This document shows, in pieces, positions 9,737 through 18,353 of a stretch of DNA of 64,000 nt (positions are counted from its first letter, which is position 1; the number at the start of each line of letters is the position of its first letter). Below the pieces are notes generated by a model. That model was not told the DNA's origin and made no database searches. It was given only the letters and a program-made list of their open reading frames with translations. Source of the stretch: a bacterium MS4 (GTDB taxonomy: Bacteria; Bacillota; Clostridia; Oscillospirales; Acutalibacteraceae); contig CCFG01000017.1 in assembly GCA_000752215.1 (NCBI GenBank), positions 496,001 to 560,000 of the forward strand, read 5' to 3'. The position numbers and the translations under genes are program-made.

Positions 9737-10558
9737 TCAGTTTTCCAGCGTTGCAGGTTCGTTGGTGATCGCTGCGTTGAGGAATTTTTTCTTCGGATCG
9801 ATTTCCTCACGGATCAGGCGAAGGTCCTGTGCGCACGGCTCCGGAGTAAACGGTACGTCGTCCGGAATTTCTATATTGAAGCCAGTATTTTCGCGGATCA
9901 TTTCCTTTGTAACGCCGGGGTGGATGCTGTGGACCCTCATTTTGCCCGTTTCCGGGTTGAAGTCCATAATACAAAGATTGGTCATTACATAAGTGGCTCC
10001 GCCGCCGGGCAGGCCTTCGCGGTTATTGTGTCCGGAGGCGCCCGATACAAAGTCGACATTTTCCACCAGAATGCGTTTTTCGTGGTTGACGATGATGCAC
10101 ACGCGTTTGGCAAAGGCCGCAAGGTCGGTCTGCGCCAGCACGCCGGGAAGGCGTACCTTCGGGTTTGCATAGTCGCCGATGCAGGCAATGTTGAGATTGC
10201 CGTACTGGTCCACCTGAGCGCCGGAGGCAAACGCCAGCCCGACCTTTCCCAGACGGAAAAGTCCCAGCGCGTCTTCCAGCGGAATCTGGCTTCTGCACGG
10301 CCATTGAATCAGGTCGTATTCCCAGTTGGAATCGGGAACGGAATCTCTGTCGAGAAGCGGGTCAAGCACCGGGCCCATCATGCACACCGCGTTTGGCGCG
10401 TGCTTCATCTGGGCCAGCCGGACGGCGACCAGCGGAATTCCGCACGCCCGGATATAAGCCTTGCCGCCGGTGCCGATGCCTGTAAAATTCATCTCGTCGT
10501 CGATGATCCTTTTGGAGACCTCTACCGTCAGTAATTCTTCCAGCGTATAATTCTTCAC
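9737..10558 (-). CDS. GctB/IpdB-like CoA-transferase family subunit B, copy 1
   Basis: This 273-residue protein has the fold of the glutaconate CoA-transferase B subunit (AFASGAQVDQYGNLN, SIHPGVTKEMIRENTGF, REEIDPKKKF). In Acidaminococcus GctB, Glu54 in the segment after 'YAP' forms the CoA thioester. Ungapped alignment from 'HAP' here puts Gly at that place (HAPNAVCMMGPVLDP). The standard transferase mechanism therefore looks impossible, as in IpdAB, a family member that hydrolytically opens rings. The start is GTG 10558, overlapping the A-subunit stop by 4 bases (GTGA), a sign of translational coupling. Substrate unknown; a ring- or C-C-cleaving hydrolase is inferred. Confidence 0.85.
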   Translation of the reverse strand: MKNYTLEELLTVEVSKRIIDDEMNFTGIGTGGKAYIRACGIPLVAVRLAQMKHAPNAVCMMGPVLDPLLDRDSVPDSNWEYDLIQWPCRSQIPLEDALGLFRLGKVGLAFASGAQVDQYGNLNIACIGDYANPKVRLPGVLAQTDLAAFAKRVCIIVNHEKRILVENVDFVSGASGHNNREGLPGGGATYVMTNLCIMDFNPETGKMRVHSIHPGVTKEMIRENTGFNIEIPDDVPFTPEPCAQDLRLIREEIDPKKKFLNAAITNEPATLEN

Positions 10559-11460
10559 TCTGCTTCCCCTCCATGCCCCAATCTGTTCCGAAGCGATTCC
10601 AGCCCGCCGACCTTTTTGAGGTACTCTTCTTCATCCTTCGTTCCGTAAACATATTCGTCCAGATATTTTTGGAACCCTTCTTCCGTTTCAGAACATTCCT
10701 GATAAAGATGGGAATGCTCCAGATCGAAATCATAACGGGTATCGCAGGAATTGGGATGTGCGCCGCAGGGCGCGCAGCAGACGCTGTCAACATACAGCTT
10801 CGGCAGCATAGTCATGGTGGGGGTACGGATAATCTCTTCCTCCGGAACAATCTCCTCCACCGACAGAATCGACTTCCCGGCGCACCTTGCAATATACAGA
10901 TCCATCTCGTTGTCCATCATGCGGACGGTGTCAAACTGAACGTTGCCGTATTTGTCGGCCCTGTGGGCATGCACAATGGCAAAGTCGGGATGGAATGCCT
11001 CCATCGCAATCAGTTTTTCACCGGTAAACGGACAGATGATCTCTTTGAACTCGGGATTTTTGAGCAGGCCGGAATTCAGCGGCGTTTTGCTGATGGCGAA
11101 CGGCAGGCCGAAGGCCGCCGCACGGAATTTATCCATTCCGCAGGTTTCGCTCATATCCACGAAGCGAATCCGGTGCTTTTCGACGGCGCGGCGAAAGTTT
11201 TTCGCCATGCCGACGTTGAACATTCCTACATAGGACGACCATGCTTCCTTAACGCAGCCCGCGCCGATCAGCATATCGAAGTCCATTCCCGCGCTCCAGG
11301 AATAAAGGGTAAGGTCCTTCTTTTTCTGGCGAACAATTTCACGAATAAGCGCCATGGGGGCTTTTCGGATCAGCGAACCTCCTATCGCCACTTTTGCTCC
11401 ATCCGGAATTTTGGCTATGGCTTCTGCAATAGGAACCAGCTTTGTTCTTCTTTCCTGCAT
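10555..11460 (-). CDS. GctA/IpdA-like CoA-transferase family subunit A, copy 1
   Basis: This is the partner A subunit (301 residues), recognised from the GctA-type start IPDGAKVAIGGSLIRKAPMAL, ADKYGNVQFDT and the C-terminal APCGAHPNSCDTRYDFD. It would form a complex with the overlapping B subunit. The frame opens at 11514, but ATG 11460 has GAGG upstream and avoids overlap with the ThDP enzyme gene, which ends 16 bp away. The neighbouring ThDP enzyme, CaiB-type transferase and 4-hydroxybutyrate genes suggest that the pair acts on a CoA thioester made inside this pathway. Whether it transfers CoA or cleaves a C-C bond is open (see the B subunit). Confidence 0.85.
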   Translation of the reverse strand: MQERRTKLVPIAEAIAKIPDGAKVAIGGSLIRKAPMALIREIVRQKKKDLTLYSWSAGMDFDMLIGAGCVKEAWSSYVGMFNVGMAKNFRRAVEKHRIRFVDMSETCGMDKFRAAAFGLPFAISKTPLNSGLLKNPEFKEIICPFTGEKLIAMEAFHPDFAIVHAHRADKYGNVQFDTVRMMDNEMDLYIARCAGKSILSVEEIVPEEEIIRTPTMTMLPKLYVDSVCCAPCGAHPNSCDTRYDFDLEHSHLYQECSETEEGFQKYLDEYVYGTKDEEEYLKKVGGLESLRNRLGHGGEAE

Positions 11461-11476
11461 TTTACTGCCTCTTTTC

Positions 11477-13135
11477 TTAAAATGCTTCCGGCCAGACGGA
11501 ATAGCTGCCGTCAAAAAGGATATTGATCAGATAGTTGCCCTCATGCTCTCTGGCACGCTCGATCGCCGCCTTCAGGTCTTCTGCTTTCTGAATGGTTTCT
11601 CCACCCATGCCCGCATTTCTCGCGATCTCCGCGAAGTCGAGCTGTGTCAGATCCACGCCGGTGTAACGGGGGCCGAACTTGAAGTTTTCTTCCTGACGGA
11701 TATTCCCGTACGCGCCGTCGTTCAGAACGATGACGATCTGTTTGGATCCGGAGCGCGCAACACTTTCCAGTTCGCCGAGACACATGCCCATGGAGCCGTC
11801 GCCCAGAATGGAAATGACTTCTCTGCCGGGCTCGGCCAGGCTGCTCGCCATACCGGCCGGTACCGCAAAAGCCATGTTGCCGTAGTTGACGGGCTTCATA
11901 TAGCTGACTTTTTCCTTCAGGGTAAGCAGATGTGACCAGGCGCCCGGATTACCGGCGTCGATACAGACGATTTCGTCATCCTTTAAAAGCTCCGACAGCT
12001 CCCTCATCACAGCGACCGGAGGGGCGGGAACTGCTTTGGAATCATTGATTGAACCGGAATAGACCTTCTTCTTCCATGCATCGAAGTCTTTGTCGATCCC
12101 TGTGACCCACTCGTTGCTGATCTTCTTATTTTCCTCTGAGGCGGAAGGAAGGGTATTGAGCAGCGAGTCGATCGTCAGGCCGATATCGCCGACGATGCCG
12201 CACTCTACCGGATAATGGCGGCCGATGTTCTTGGAATCAAAATCCACCTGGATAATATTGTTCAGCTTTAAGCCCCATCTATTCGTGCCGACCGCGCTCA
12301 TGCTGGAACCGAGAACCAGAACAGAATCGGCGCTTTCCAGAATGGATTTTGTAAAGGCGCTGCCGTGTCTTGTCCTTGCTCCGTAAACCAGCGGATGGGT
12401 GGTCGGAACGCTGCCGATACCGTTAAAAGTAGTGACCATGGGAGCGTTCAGCTTTTCCGCCAGCTTCAGCACCTTATCGGAAGCGTGGGAAAGCTTTACG
12501 CCGTTGCCGCACAGGATACAGACCTTCGCGGTTTTTGCGAGGAAGTCTGCCGCCTTGGTCAGGTTCTCCTGATTTGGGGGAACAATGGGCTGGAAACAGT
12601 AGGATTTGGGATCCTTGTATTCGTACTCGCAGACGCCTTCTTCCAGAACATCCCTGTAGAAATCGACGACTACGGGACCCGGACGGCCGCTCATGGCCAC
12701 TCTGTAAGCTTCTCTCATGGCCCATACGGCGGCGTCGGGGTGACGGACCGGTATGTATTCTTTGACAAGGCTTGTAAAGATTGCCTCATGATTGGCTTCC
12801 TGAGCGTCGCCGCGTCCTACGTCCGCCAGCCTGTTCTGGAAAATCAACGCGATCATCGGACTGGAATCCCTTAACGCGCCGCCAATCGGCGTGAGCAGGT
12901 TGGTTGCGCCGGGGCCTGTGGTAGCAAGGCAGAAGCCGGGGGTTCCGGTGAGCCTTCCCCAGCCGTCCGCAGCGTGTCCGGCCGCACCCTCGTGACGCGT
13001 TGCAACAAACTGAATATCCGCATCGAGCAGGGCGTTGTTTAAAAAGAGCGTCTGACCGCCCGGTATTCCGAAAACCACCTTGGTATTCTGTTCTTTCATG
13101 ACTTCCGCGGCTGCCTGAGCTACTGGTATCCTCAT
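11477..13135 (-). CDS. ThDP-dependent enzyme of the acetolactate synthase-like family
   Basis: This 552-residue protein has the three-domain layout of ThDP enzymes. The N-terminal Pyr domain carries catalytic Glu49 (ATRHEGAAGHAADGWGR), a central domain follows, and the C-terminal PP domain has the metal/ThDP motif from GDGSMGM to NDGAYGNI. Family members include acetolactate synthase, 2-hydroxyacyl-CoA lyase, oxalyl-CoA decarboxylase and cyclohexane-1,2-dione hydrolase/IolD. The sequence alone does not choose between them, but biosynthetic acetolactate synthase is unlikely without a small subunit and in this setting. It is the first gene behind the promoter/operator at 13154-13210, with GGAGG before ATG 13135. 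It should supply or split an intermediate for the CoA enzymes that follow. Confidence 0.85.
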   Translation of the reverse strand: MRIPVAQAAAEVMKEQNTKVVFGIPGGQTLFLNNALLDADIQFVATRHEGAAGHAADGWGRLTGTPGFCLATTGPGATNLLTPIGGALRDSSPMIALIFQNRLADVGRGDAQEANHEAIFTSLVKEYIPVRHPDAAVWAMREAYRVAMSGRPGPVVVDFYRDVLEEGVCEYEYKDPKSYCFQPIVPPNQENLTKAADFLAKTAKVCILCGNGVKLSHASDKVLKLAEKLNAPMVTTFNGIGSVPTTHPLVYGARTRHGSAFTKSILESADSVLVLGSSMSAVGTNRWGLKLNNIIQVDFDSKNIGRHYPVECGIVGDIGLTIDSLLNTLPSASEENKKISNEWVTGIDKDFDAWKKKVYSGSINDSKAVPAPPVAVMRELSELLKDDEIVCIDAGNPGAWSHLLTLKEKVSYMKPVNYGNMAFAVPAGMASSLAEPGREVISILGDGSMGMCLGELESVARSGSKQIVIVLNDGAYGNIRQEENFKFGPRYTGVDLTQLDFAEIARNAGMGGETIQKAEDLKAAIERAREHEGNYLINILFDGSYSVWPEAF

Positions 13136-13153
13136 TTGATTACCTCCATTATG

Positions 13154-13210
13154 ATTGTATGTATATTGTATCTATGTATTTATGTTAGCACACAAATTTC
13201 GAGATGTCAA
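13154..13210 (-). promoter_or_regulatory. Promoter with shared 39-bp operator element, site A
   Basis: On the minus strand TTGACA (plus 13205-13210) and TAACAT (13182-13187) are 17 bp apart. The 39-bp element at 13154-13192 covers the -10 box and start region and contains roughly 11-bp direct repeats of the form ATTGTATnTAT. The same element, in the same register to the -10, occurs at 20113-20151 and 22532-22570. It drives the ThDP-CoA-4-hydroxybutyrate operon. Confidence 0.8.
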
Positions 13211-13252
13211 CCTTTTTGCTTTCTATTTCTGCATGGCTGCATCTTGATTTGC

Positions 13253-14248
13253 TTAAGACTTGCCGGTTCTGAACAGTCCCTTTTTGCCGCTCTGGGAGTT
13301 CTTAATGTTGGACTGTACAATTTCCACATAGACCGCAATCACGATCACCAGTCCGGTGGCAATATACTGCCAGAAAGGATCGACACCAATAACAATCAGG
13401 CCAACCTTTAAGCCTGTCAGCATGATCGCGCCAAGGAACGTGCCGATGATGGTTCCGCGTCCGCCAGCCATGCTTGCGCCGCCGATCGCAACCGCGGCGA
13501 TTGCCTGAAGCTCGTAGCCGTTGCCCGCGGTGGGCTCCGCCGTGCCCAGCTTCGCAAGCAGCACGATGCCGGCGAGGGCGCTGCCGATCGCGCAGATAAT
13601 GTAGGCAATATTTCTGTTCAGCACACATTTCACACCGGAAAGATTTGCCGCGTCCTCGTTTCCGCCGACCGCATAAATGTAATTACCGGTTTTCGTATAC
13701 TTCAAGATGATATGGGTAATGACTGCGAAAGCAAAAAGGATCAGGACGGAAGACCGCATATCAAGGGCAATGCTGCCGTATACCAGTTTTCTGTAGGCGG
13801 AAGGCATGCTTGTAATCGGGAAGCCGCCGGTAATGAGATACGCTATGCCGCGGAAAAGCGACATGGTCGCCATAGTGGCGATAAACGGCTGAATCCGCAT
13901 TTTGGTGACGATAACGCCGTTGATAAGCCCCAGCACCGCGCTGAAAGCAATGGCGACCAATATGGCAATGATCGGAGAAACCCCTGCCGCCAGCATTTTC
14001 GCCAGAATGACCGCCACCAGAGCAAGAATGGAGCCGGCGGAGAGATCGATGCCGCCGGAAATAATGGCGAAGCTCATTCCCAGCCCCATCAGGCCGTAGA
14101 TCGTAGCCTGGTCGATAATGTCCTTGATGTTGGACCAGGAAATAAAGATCGGATTAATCAATGAAAAGATGATTGTCATCAAAACAATACCGGCTGCGAT
14201 ACTGAGTTCTCTTTCAAAATTCTTTAACGACTTGAGCTTGTTATTCAT
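13253..14248 (-). CDS. Ribose/sugar-type ABC importer permease (RbsC family)
   Basis: This integral membrane permease of 331 residues has about 8-10 hydrophobic segments and the family motif GGIDLSAGSILALVAV. The C-terminal GGASMAGGRGTIIGTFLGA is the usual contact region for the ATPase. The open frame reaches 14290, but GGGAGGAG lies directly before ATG 14248, where it overlaps the ATPase stop by 8 bases. It works with the ATPase at 14241 and the lipoprotein at 15829. The family imports pentoses, hexoses, cyclitols and autoinducer-2. The substrate here is unknown and probably tied to the CoA pathway around it. Confidence 0.92.
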   Translation of the reverse strand: MNNKLKSLKNFERELSIAAGIVLMTIIFSLINPIFISWSNIKDIIDQATIYGLMGLGMSFAIISGGIDLSAGSILALVAVILAKMLAAGVSPIIAILVAIAFSAVLGLINGVIVTKMRIQPFIATMATMSLFRGIAYLITGGFPITSMPSAYRKLVYGSIALDMRSSVLILFAFAVITHIILKYTKTGNYIYAVGGNEDAANLSGVKCVLNRNIAYIICAIGSALAGIVLLAKLGTAEPTAGNGYELQAIAAVAIGGASMAGGRGTIIGTFLGAIMLTGLKVGLIVIGVDPFWQYIATGLVIVIAVYVEIVQSNIKNSQSGKKGLFRTGKS

Positions 14249-15749
14249 GAACTTCTCCTCCCAAAGCATATGTGACGATTCTGTTTTCATCGAAATCCGA
14301 ACTGTCGATTTCAGCGACGATTTTTCCCGCGTTCATAACGAGCATACGATCGCTGAGTCCGATGACCTCCGGCAGTTCCGACGAGACCATGATGATGGAT
14401 TTTCCTTCGTTGACCAGTTGTTCCATCAGGGCATAAATCTCCGCCTTCGCGCCGACGTCGATCCCCTTGGTCGGCTCGTCGAAAATCATGATGTCGACCT
14501 GAGTGGAAAGCCATTTTGCAAGAACGACCTTCTGCTGGTTTCCGCCGGAAAGATCGAAGGTCTTAAAGTCTGGATCGCGGGGCTTTAAGTTGACCATATC
14601 CGCGTATTTTATGCCGTTCTTCTTCTTCTTTCCAAAGTCCTGCAGGCCGCGCGTCTTGAAATGGTCCAGCGCCGGAAGCGCAATGTTGTCGGAATTGCTG
14701 AATTCCCTGATAAAACCCTCTGTTTTTCTATTTTCTGGAATCAGTCCCACCCCGTTGCTGATTGCCACGGCGGGAGATGAATTATTTACCTTTTTACCGT
14801 TGATAGCGATTTCTCCGTCGCTGATTTTATCAGCACCGAAAATCGCACGCATGACGTCGGTCCTCTTGGCGCCGACCAGTCCGTAAAAGCCCAGTATTTC
14901 ACCCTTGTTCAGCTTGAAATTAATGTTTTCAAATATGTTGTTTACCGAAAGATTTTTTACCTCAAGGACCGTGTCGTCGCTCTGGACACAGCGGGGCTTC
15001 ATCCGTCTTGCAAACATGGACACGTCGCGCCCGACCATGCTGCGGATCAGTTCTTCTTTTGTCATATCCTGTGTGTTAAAGGTGTTGATGTATTTTCCAT
15101 CGCGTAGCACGGTCGCACGCTGCGTCATTTTGAAAACCTCATCCAGTCTGTGCGAAACATAGAGAATGGTAATGCCCTTGTCCTGCATTTCATGCATGAT
15201 ATTGAAAAGAATTTCTGTTTCTCTGCTGCTGAGAGAGGCCGTGGGTTCGTCGAAGGATACGATTTTCGCATCCAGAAAAAGCGCTTTTGCAATTTGCAGA
15301 ACCTGCATCTGCCCGACGCTCAGGCTTCTGATTTTGTCTGTCGGCTTCATATCTGCCTGAACCTTATCAAGAAGCTCCTGTGCCTGCCGGTTCATCTTTT
15401 TCCAGTCGAGCAGACCGTGCTTTTTCGGTTCGCTGCCGAGCATGATATTCTGGGCAACGGTCATGTCCGCAACCATGTTGACTTCCTGATGCACCTTAAC
15501 GATTCCGTATTTGATCGCGTCATAGGCCAGATTGAAGTTCACCTTTTCTCCGTCGATAAACACTTCGCCCTCAGTGGGCTGGAAAACGCCGTGCAGGATG
15601 TTGAGCAGCGTACTTTTTCCGGCGCCGTTCTCTCCGAGCAAAGCATGGATTTCCCCTTTTCTTATGGTAAAGCTGACGTCATCAAGTGCTTTGCAGCCTG
15701 GAAAGGACTTGGAAACATGCTTGAATTCAATGTAATTGTCATTTGCCAT
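14241..15749 (-). CDS. Sugar ABC importer ATPase, duplicated NBD (RbsA/MglA family)
   Basis: This 502-residue protein has two nucleotide-binding domains. The first has Walker A GENGAGKST, signature LSVGQMQVLQIAKAL and Walker B KIVSFDEPTASL. The second has the degenerate Walker A-like YGLVGAKRTD usual in RbsA/MglA, signature LSGGNQQKVVLAKWL and Walker B IMIFDEPTKGID. It energises the RbsC-type permease. ATG 15749 follows AAAGGAGG at slightly long spacing. A hairpin at 15779-15806 separates it from the binding-protein gene upstream. Confidence 0.94.
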   Translation of the reverse strand: MANDNYIEFKHVSKSFPGCKALDDVSFTIRKGEIHALLGENGAGKSTLLNILHGVFQPTEGEVFIDGEKVNFNLAYDAIKYGIVKVHQEVNMVADMTVAQNIMLGSEPKKHGLLDWKKMNRQAQELLDKVQADMKPTDKIRSLSVGQMQVLQIAKALFLDAKIVSFDEPTASLSSRETEILFNIMHEMQDKGITILYVSHRLDEVFKMTQRATVLRDGKYINTFNTQDMTKEELIRSMVGRDVSMFARRMKPRCVQSDDTVLEVKNLSVNNIFENINFKLNKGEILGFYGLVGAKRTDVMRAIFGADKISDGEIAINGKKVNNSSPAVAISNGVGLIPENRKTEGFIREFSNSDNIALPALDHFKTRGLQDFGKKKKNGIKYADMVNLKPRDPDFKTFDLSGGNQQKVVLAKWLSTQVDIMIFDEPTKGIDVGAKAEIYALMEQLVNEGKSIIMVSSELPEVIGLSDRMLVMNAGKIVAEIDSSDFDENRIVTYALGGEVHE

Positions 15750-15778
15750 AGTATGCTTTTTCCTCCTTTGTGAAGTCG

Positions 15779-15806
15779 GGGGACAGGGTGCCGTGTCTCT
15801 GTCCCC
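15779..15806 (-). promoter_or_regulatory. Intercistronic hairpin between binding protein and ATPase genes
   Basis: A perfect 8-bp stem (GGGGACAG with CTGTCCCC) with a 12-nt loop and no T-run lies in the 79-bp gap. Such hairpins often stabilise the upstream message so that binding protein is made in excess over ATPase and permease. That role is inferred. Confidence 0.55.
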
Positions 15807-15828
15807 TGCTATTCACAGAATCAATTGC

Positions 15829-17007
15829 TTATTTCTGCACTTGGTAATCCAGATCTTTCCAGTTGATAACCTCTCCCATATTCTGATTCGCGTTGCTGCT
15901 GTCGATGATTCCGATGGAGCCCCAGACGCGTTCCGGAAGAGCAATACCGTCCATGGCCCTGAAAGCGATATCCAGCGCCATTTTGCCCAGATAGTAGGAG
16001 AACTGGCCGGCGGTCAGGGTGAGCTCGCCTTCCTTGATCGATTTGATCGCCTCGTTGGTTCCGTCCGTGCCTGCCACATAGATTTTCCCCAGCTTGTCGG
16101 CGGCTTTTACGGACTCCACCGCGCCGAGAGCCATTACGTCGTTATTGCAGAAGATTGCTTTCAGGTTGGGGTATTTTTTGATCTGAATATCCGCGATGTC
16201 CTTTGCTTTCATTCTGTCCCAGTCGGCGTTCTGTGTATCAACGATCTTCAGCTTGCACTCCGGATTTTCGTCGATCCATGCCTTGAAGCCGGCGGTGCGG
16301 TCACGGGCGGACGGGTTGTTCGGGATACCCATGATGATGGAGACCTCGCCGCCCTCGGCGCCGATCTTCTTGGAGAACGCTTCCGCTACCTGTCTGCCGG
16401 ACTCGTAAGAGCTCAGGCCTATGTAGTAGGGGACGTGAGGTTCGTCGTCATAAGCGACGGAACCGGTCACGATCGGGATACCCGCCTTCTGAGCGTCCTC
16501 AATTCCGGGAACCAGGTTCGCGTCGGAGATGGGGAACGCGATAATGCAGTCGTATTTTTTGTTGATCATATCTCTCATGATGGAGAGCTGGCCTTCCTGA
16601 TCCTGGTCGGTCTGGCCGGAACGGATGTCGACGGTGACATTGCAGCCCGCGGCCTTCATGCGGTCGATTTCCTCTCTGATGCCGTTGGCCATCATGGACC
16701 AGTATTCATTTTCAAGGGATTTCATAATAAATCCGATTTTTACTTCTTTATTGGGAACGGAAATGGAGCCCAGCACTTTGCTGAGATCCGAATAGAGTAC
16801 CGCCCCGTTTTTGAAGTTGGGGTCCTGCTTTTGAACGGGAACGGAGCTGAAATCAAATTTCGGGGTCTCGGCTTTGCTCTGAGTATCGGAAGCGGCCGGC
16901 TGGGAAGCGGCGGCATCCTCTGAAGCTGCCTGATTGGAGCTGCAGCCGGTGGACAGGGAAAATAAAATTGCCATACAAGTAAGGATCGCTAAGATTCTTT
17001 TTTTCAT
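15829..17007 (-). CDS. Sugar-type ABC importer substrate-binding lipoprotein (RbsB family)
   Basis: This 392-residue periplasmic-binding-protein type I fold protein begins MKKRILAILTCMAILF and has a lipobox LSTGC with Cys22 as lipidation site. A Ser/Ala/Gln-rich linker to about residue 55 follows. The mature part has family motifs EYWSMMANGIREEI, AFPISDANLVPGIEDAQKAG and FCNNDVMALGAVESV. Ligand residues cannot be used to name the substrate. The frame extends to 17103, but GGGAGG sits just before ATG 17007. It lies downstream of a CaiB-type gene and upstream of the ATPase and permease, so import and CoA activation are probably transcribed together from 20160 leftwards. Confidence 0.92.
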   Translation of the reverse strand: MKKRILAILTCMAILFSLSTGCSSNQAASEDAAASQPAASDTQSKAETPKFDFSSVPVQKQDPNFKNGAVLYSDLSKVLGSISVPNKEVKIGFIMKSLENEYWSMMANGIREEIDRMKAAGCNVTVDIRSGQTDQDQEGQLSIMRDMINKKYDCIIAFPISDANLVPGIEDAQKAGIPIVTGSVAYDDEPHVPYYIGLSSYESGRQVAEAFSKKIGAEGGEVSIIMGIPNNPSARDRTAGFKAWIDENPECKLKIVDTQNADWDRMKAKDIADIQIKKYPNLKAIFCNNDVMALGAVESVKAADKLGKIYVAGTDGTNEAIKSIKEGELTLTAGQFSYYLGKMALDIAFRAMDGIALPERVWGSIGIIDSSNANQNMGEVINWKDLDYQVQK

Positions 17008-17145
17008 GAATAAACCTCCCAAAAATTCTTTCTTTTCAATACGTCTCAAAATCTCGTTTACCCTTTGCAATGATGGTAAAAACAGCTCTCTTGATTCCCT
17101 CACCTCCCTGTTGAAATCCCGCCAAAAGTCATTGCTTTTCCGCGT

Positions 17146-18324
17146 TTAAATATCTCCCTTTTCGGACATTTCATTGATTTGCTCTTCGGTGTAGCCCAAA
17201 CTTTTCAGTATTTCAACCGAATGTTCCCCCAAATTCGGAGGGCCCATTGTAATTTGAGGCGGTGTCTTGGACAACTGCACGGGGAATCCCTGCATGGGAA
17301 TATTTCCTACGCCCTGATAGGGCACTTCAATAATCTGCTGATTATGCTTCACCTGCGGCAGGCGGATGAATTCGGAAATGGAAAGCACCGGAGCCGCCGG
17401 GATTCCCTGTTGATTCAGTATTTCGACGATCTCTTCGCGGTTGAGGGTAGCCGCCCACTGTGCGACATATTCGTTCAGTTCGTCGGCGTTCTGGTACCGG
17501 GAGACCACCGTCAGGAATTTCGGATCTGTAATCAGCTCGGGCCTTCCAATTACAGCCGCCAGCTTTTCCCAGTGCGCCTGAGGCGCCGCAATGATATAGA
17601 CATAGTCGTCCTTTGCCTTAAAGCATCCCACAGGAGCTGTATTTTTATCCTTGTTGCCGATTCTGTTCCTCTGCTGGTGCAGCAGCAAATCCTGTGGGAT
17701 CGCTTCAATCAGCAGGGACGCGGCCGTGTTAAGCAGGGAAGTCTGCACGTGCTGACCTTCCCCGGTCCTTTCGCGGCTGTATAAGGCGGATAGGATCCCG
17801 AAGGCGGTGTTGCTCGCCGTATTGTAGTCTATGACATAGGTGCCGGCCAGATACGGTTCCGAATCCGGCGAGCCCGTCATGCTCATCAGGCCGCCCATGG
17901 CCTGCAGGACGGAATCAAAGCCAGGATACTCCGCCATGGGTCCCGTACTGCCAAAGCCGGAAATGGAAGCCAGAATCAGCCTTGGATTTAATTTGTGTAA
18001 CGTTTCCCAACCGAAGCCCATAGCCTCCATAGTACCCGGCTTGAAGTTCTGAATAACGACGTCCGCTTCCTGAAACAGCTTTCTGAGGATTTCCTTTCCC
18101 TTTTCCGTGCGGGAATTGACCGTGATCCCCTTCTTATTCCTGTTAAAGACCATAAAATAGAAACCGTTACCGTCTATCGCCGGCTCATATTGGCGGACGA
18201 TTTCGCCGCCGGGTGATTCCACCTTGATGACTTCCGCCCCCATGTCGCCCAGAAGCTGAGCGCAATAGGGGCCTGATATATATCGCGATAAGTCGATTAC
18301 CTTGATACCTTCTAATGCTTTCAT
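17146..18324 (-). CDS. CaiB/BaiF family (class III) CoA-transferase, copy 2
   Basis: This 392-residue class III CoA-transferase is related to the copy at 8536 (LEGIKVIDLSRYISGPYCAQLLGDMGAEVIKVE). The catalytic Asp segment GTYVIDYNTASNTAFG, NFKPGTMEAMG and PNLGEHSVEILKSLGY are intact. GGGGAGAG precedes ATG 18324. It follows the second GctAB-like pair by 29 bp and leads into the importer genes. Two CaiB-type enzymes in one regulon suggest two different CoA activation or exchange steps. Donor and acceptor are unknown. Confidence 0.88.
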   Translation of the reverse strand: MKALEGIKVIDLSRYISGPYCAQLLGDMGAEVIKVESPGGEIVRQYEPAIDGNGFYFMVFNRNKKGITVNSRTEKGKEILRKLFQEADVVIQNFKPGTMEAMGFGWETLHKLNPRLILASISGFGSTGPMAEYPGFDSVLQAMGGLMSMTGSPDSEPYLAGTYVIDYNTASNTAFGILSALYSRERTGEGQHVQTSLLNTAASLLIEAIPQDLLLHQQRNRIGNKDKNTAPVGCFKAKDDYVYIIAAPQAHWEKLAAVIGRPELITDPKFLTVVSRYQNADELNEYVAQWAATLNREEIVEILNQQGIPAAPVLSISEFIRLPQVKHNQQIIEVPYQGVGNIPMQGFPVQLSKTPPQITMGPPNLGEHSVEILKSLGYTEEQINEMSEKGDI

Positions 18325-18353
18325 AAATTCTCTCCCCGGTTTTCCAATATTGC

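Noticed and set aside
11477-13135. Biosynthetic acetolactate synthase (ilvB)
   Set aside because: There is no regulatory small subunit and no branched-chain amino acid genes nearby. The operon context is catabolic with CoA enzymes. Kept only as a family label.
15736-16923. 395-residue plus-strand ORF opposite the binding-protein gene
   Set aside because: It is antisense to a lipoprotein gene with lipobox and strong ribosome-binding site. Its residues show no recognisable family.
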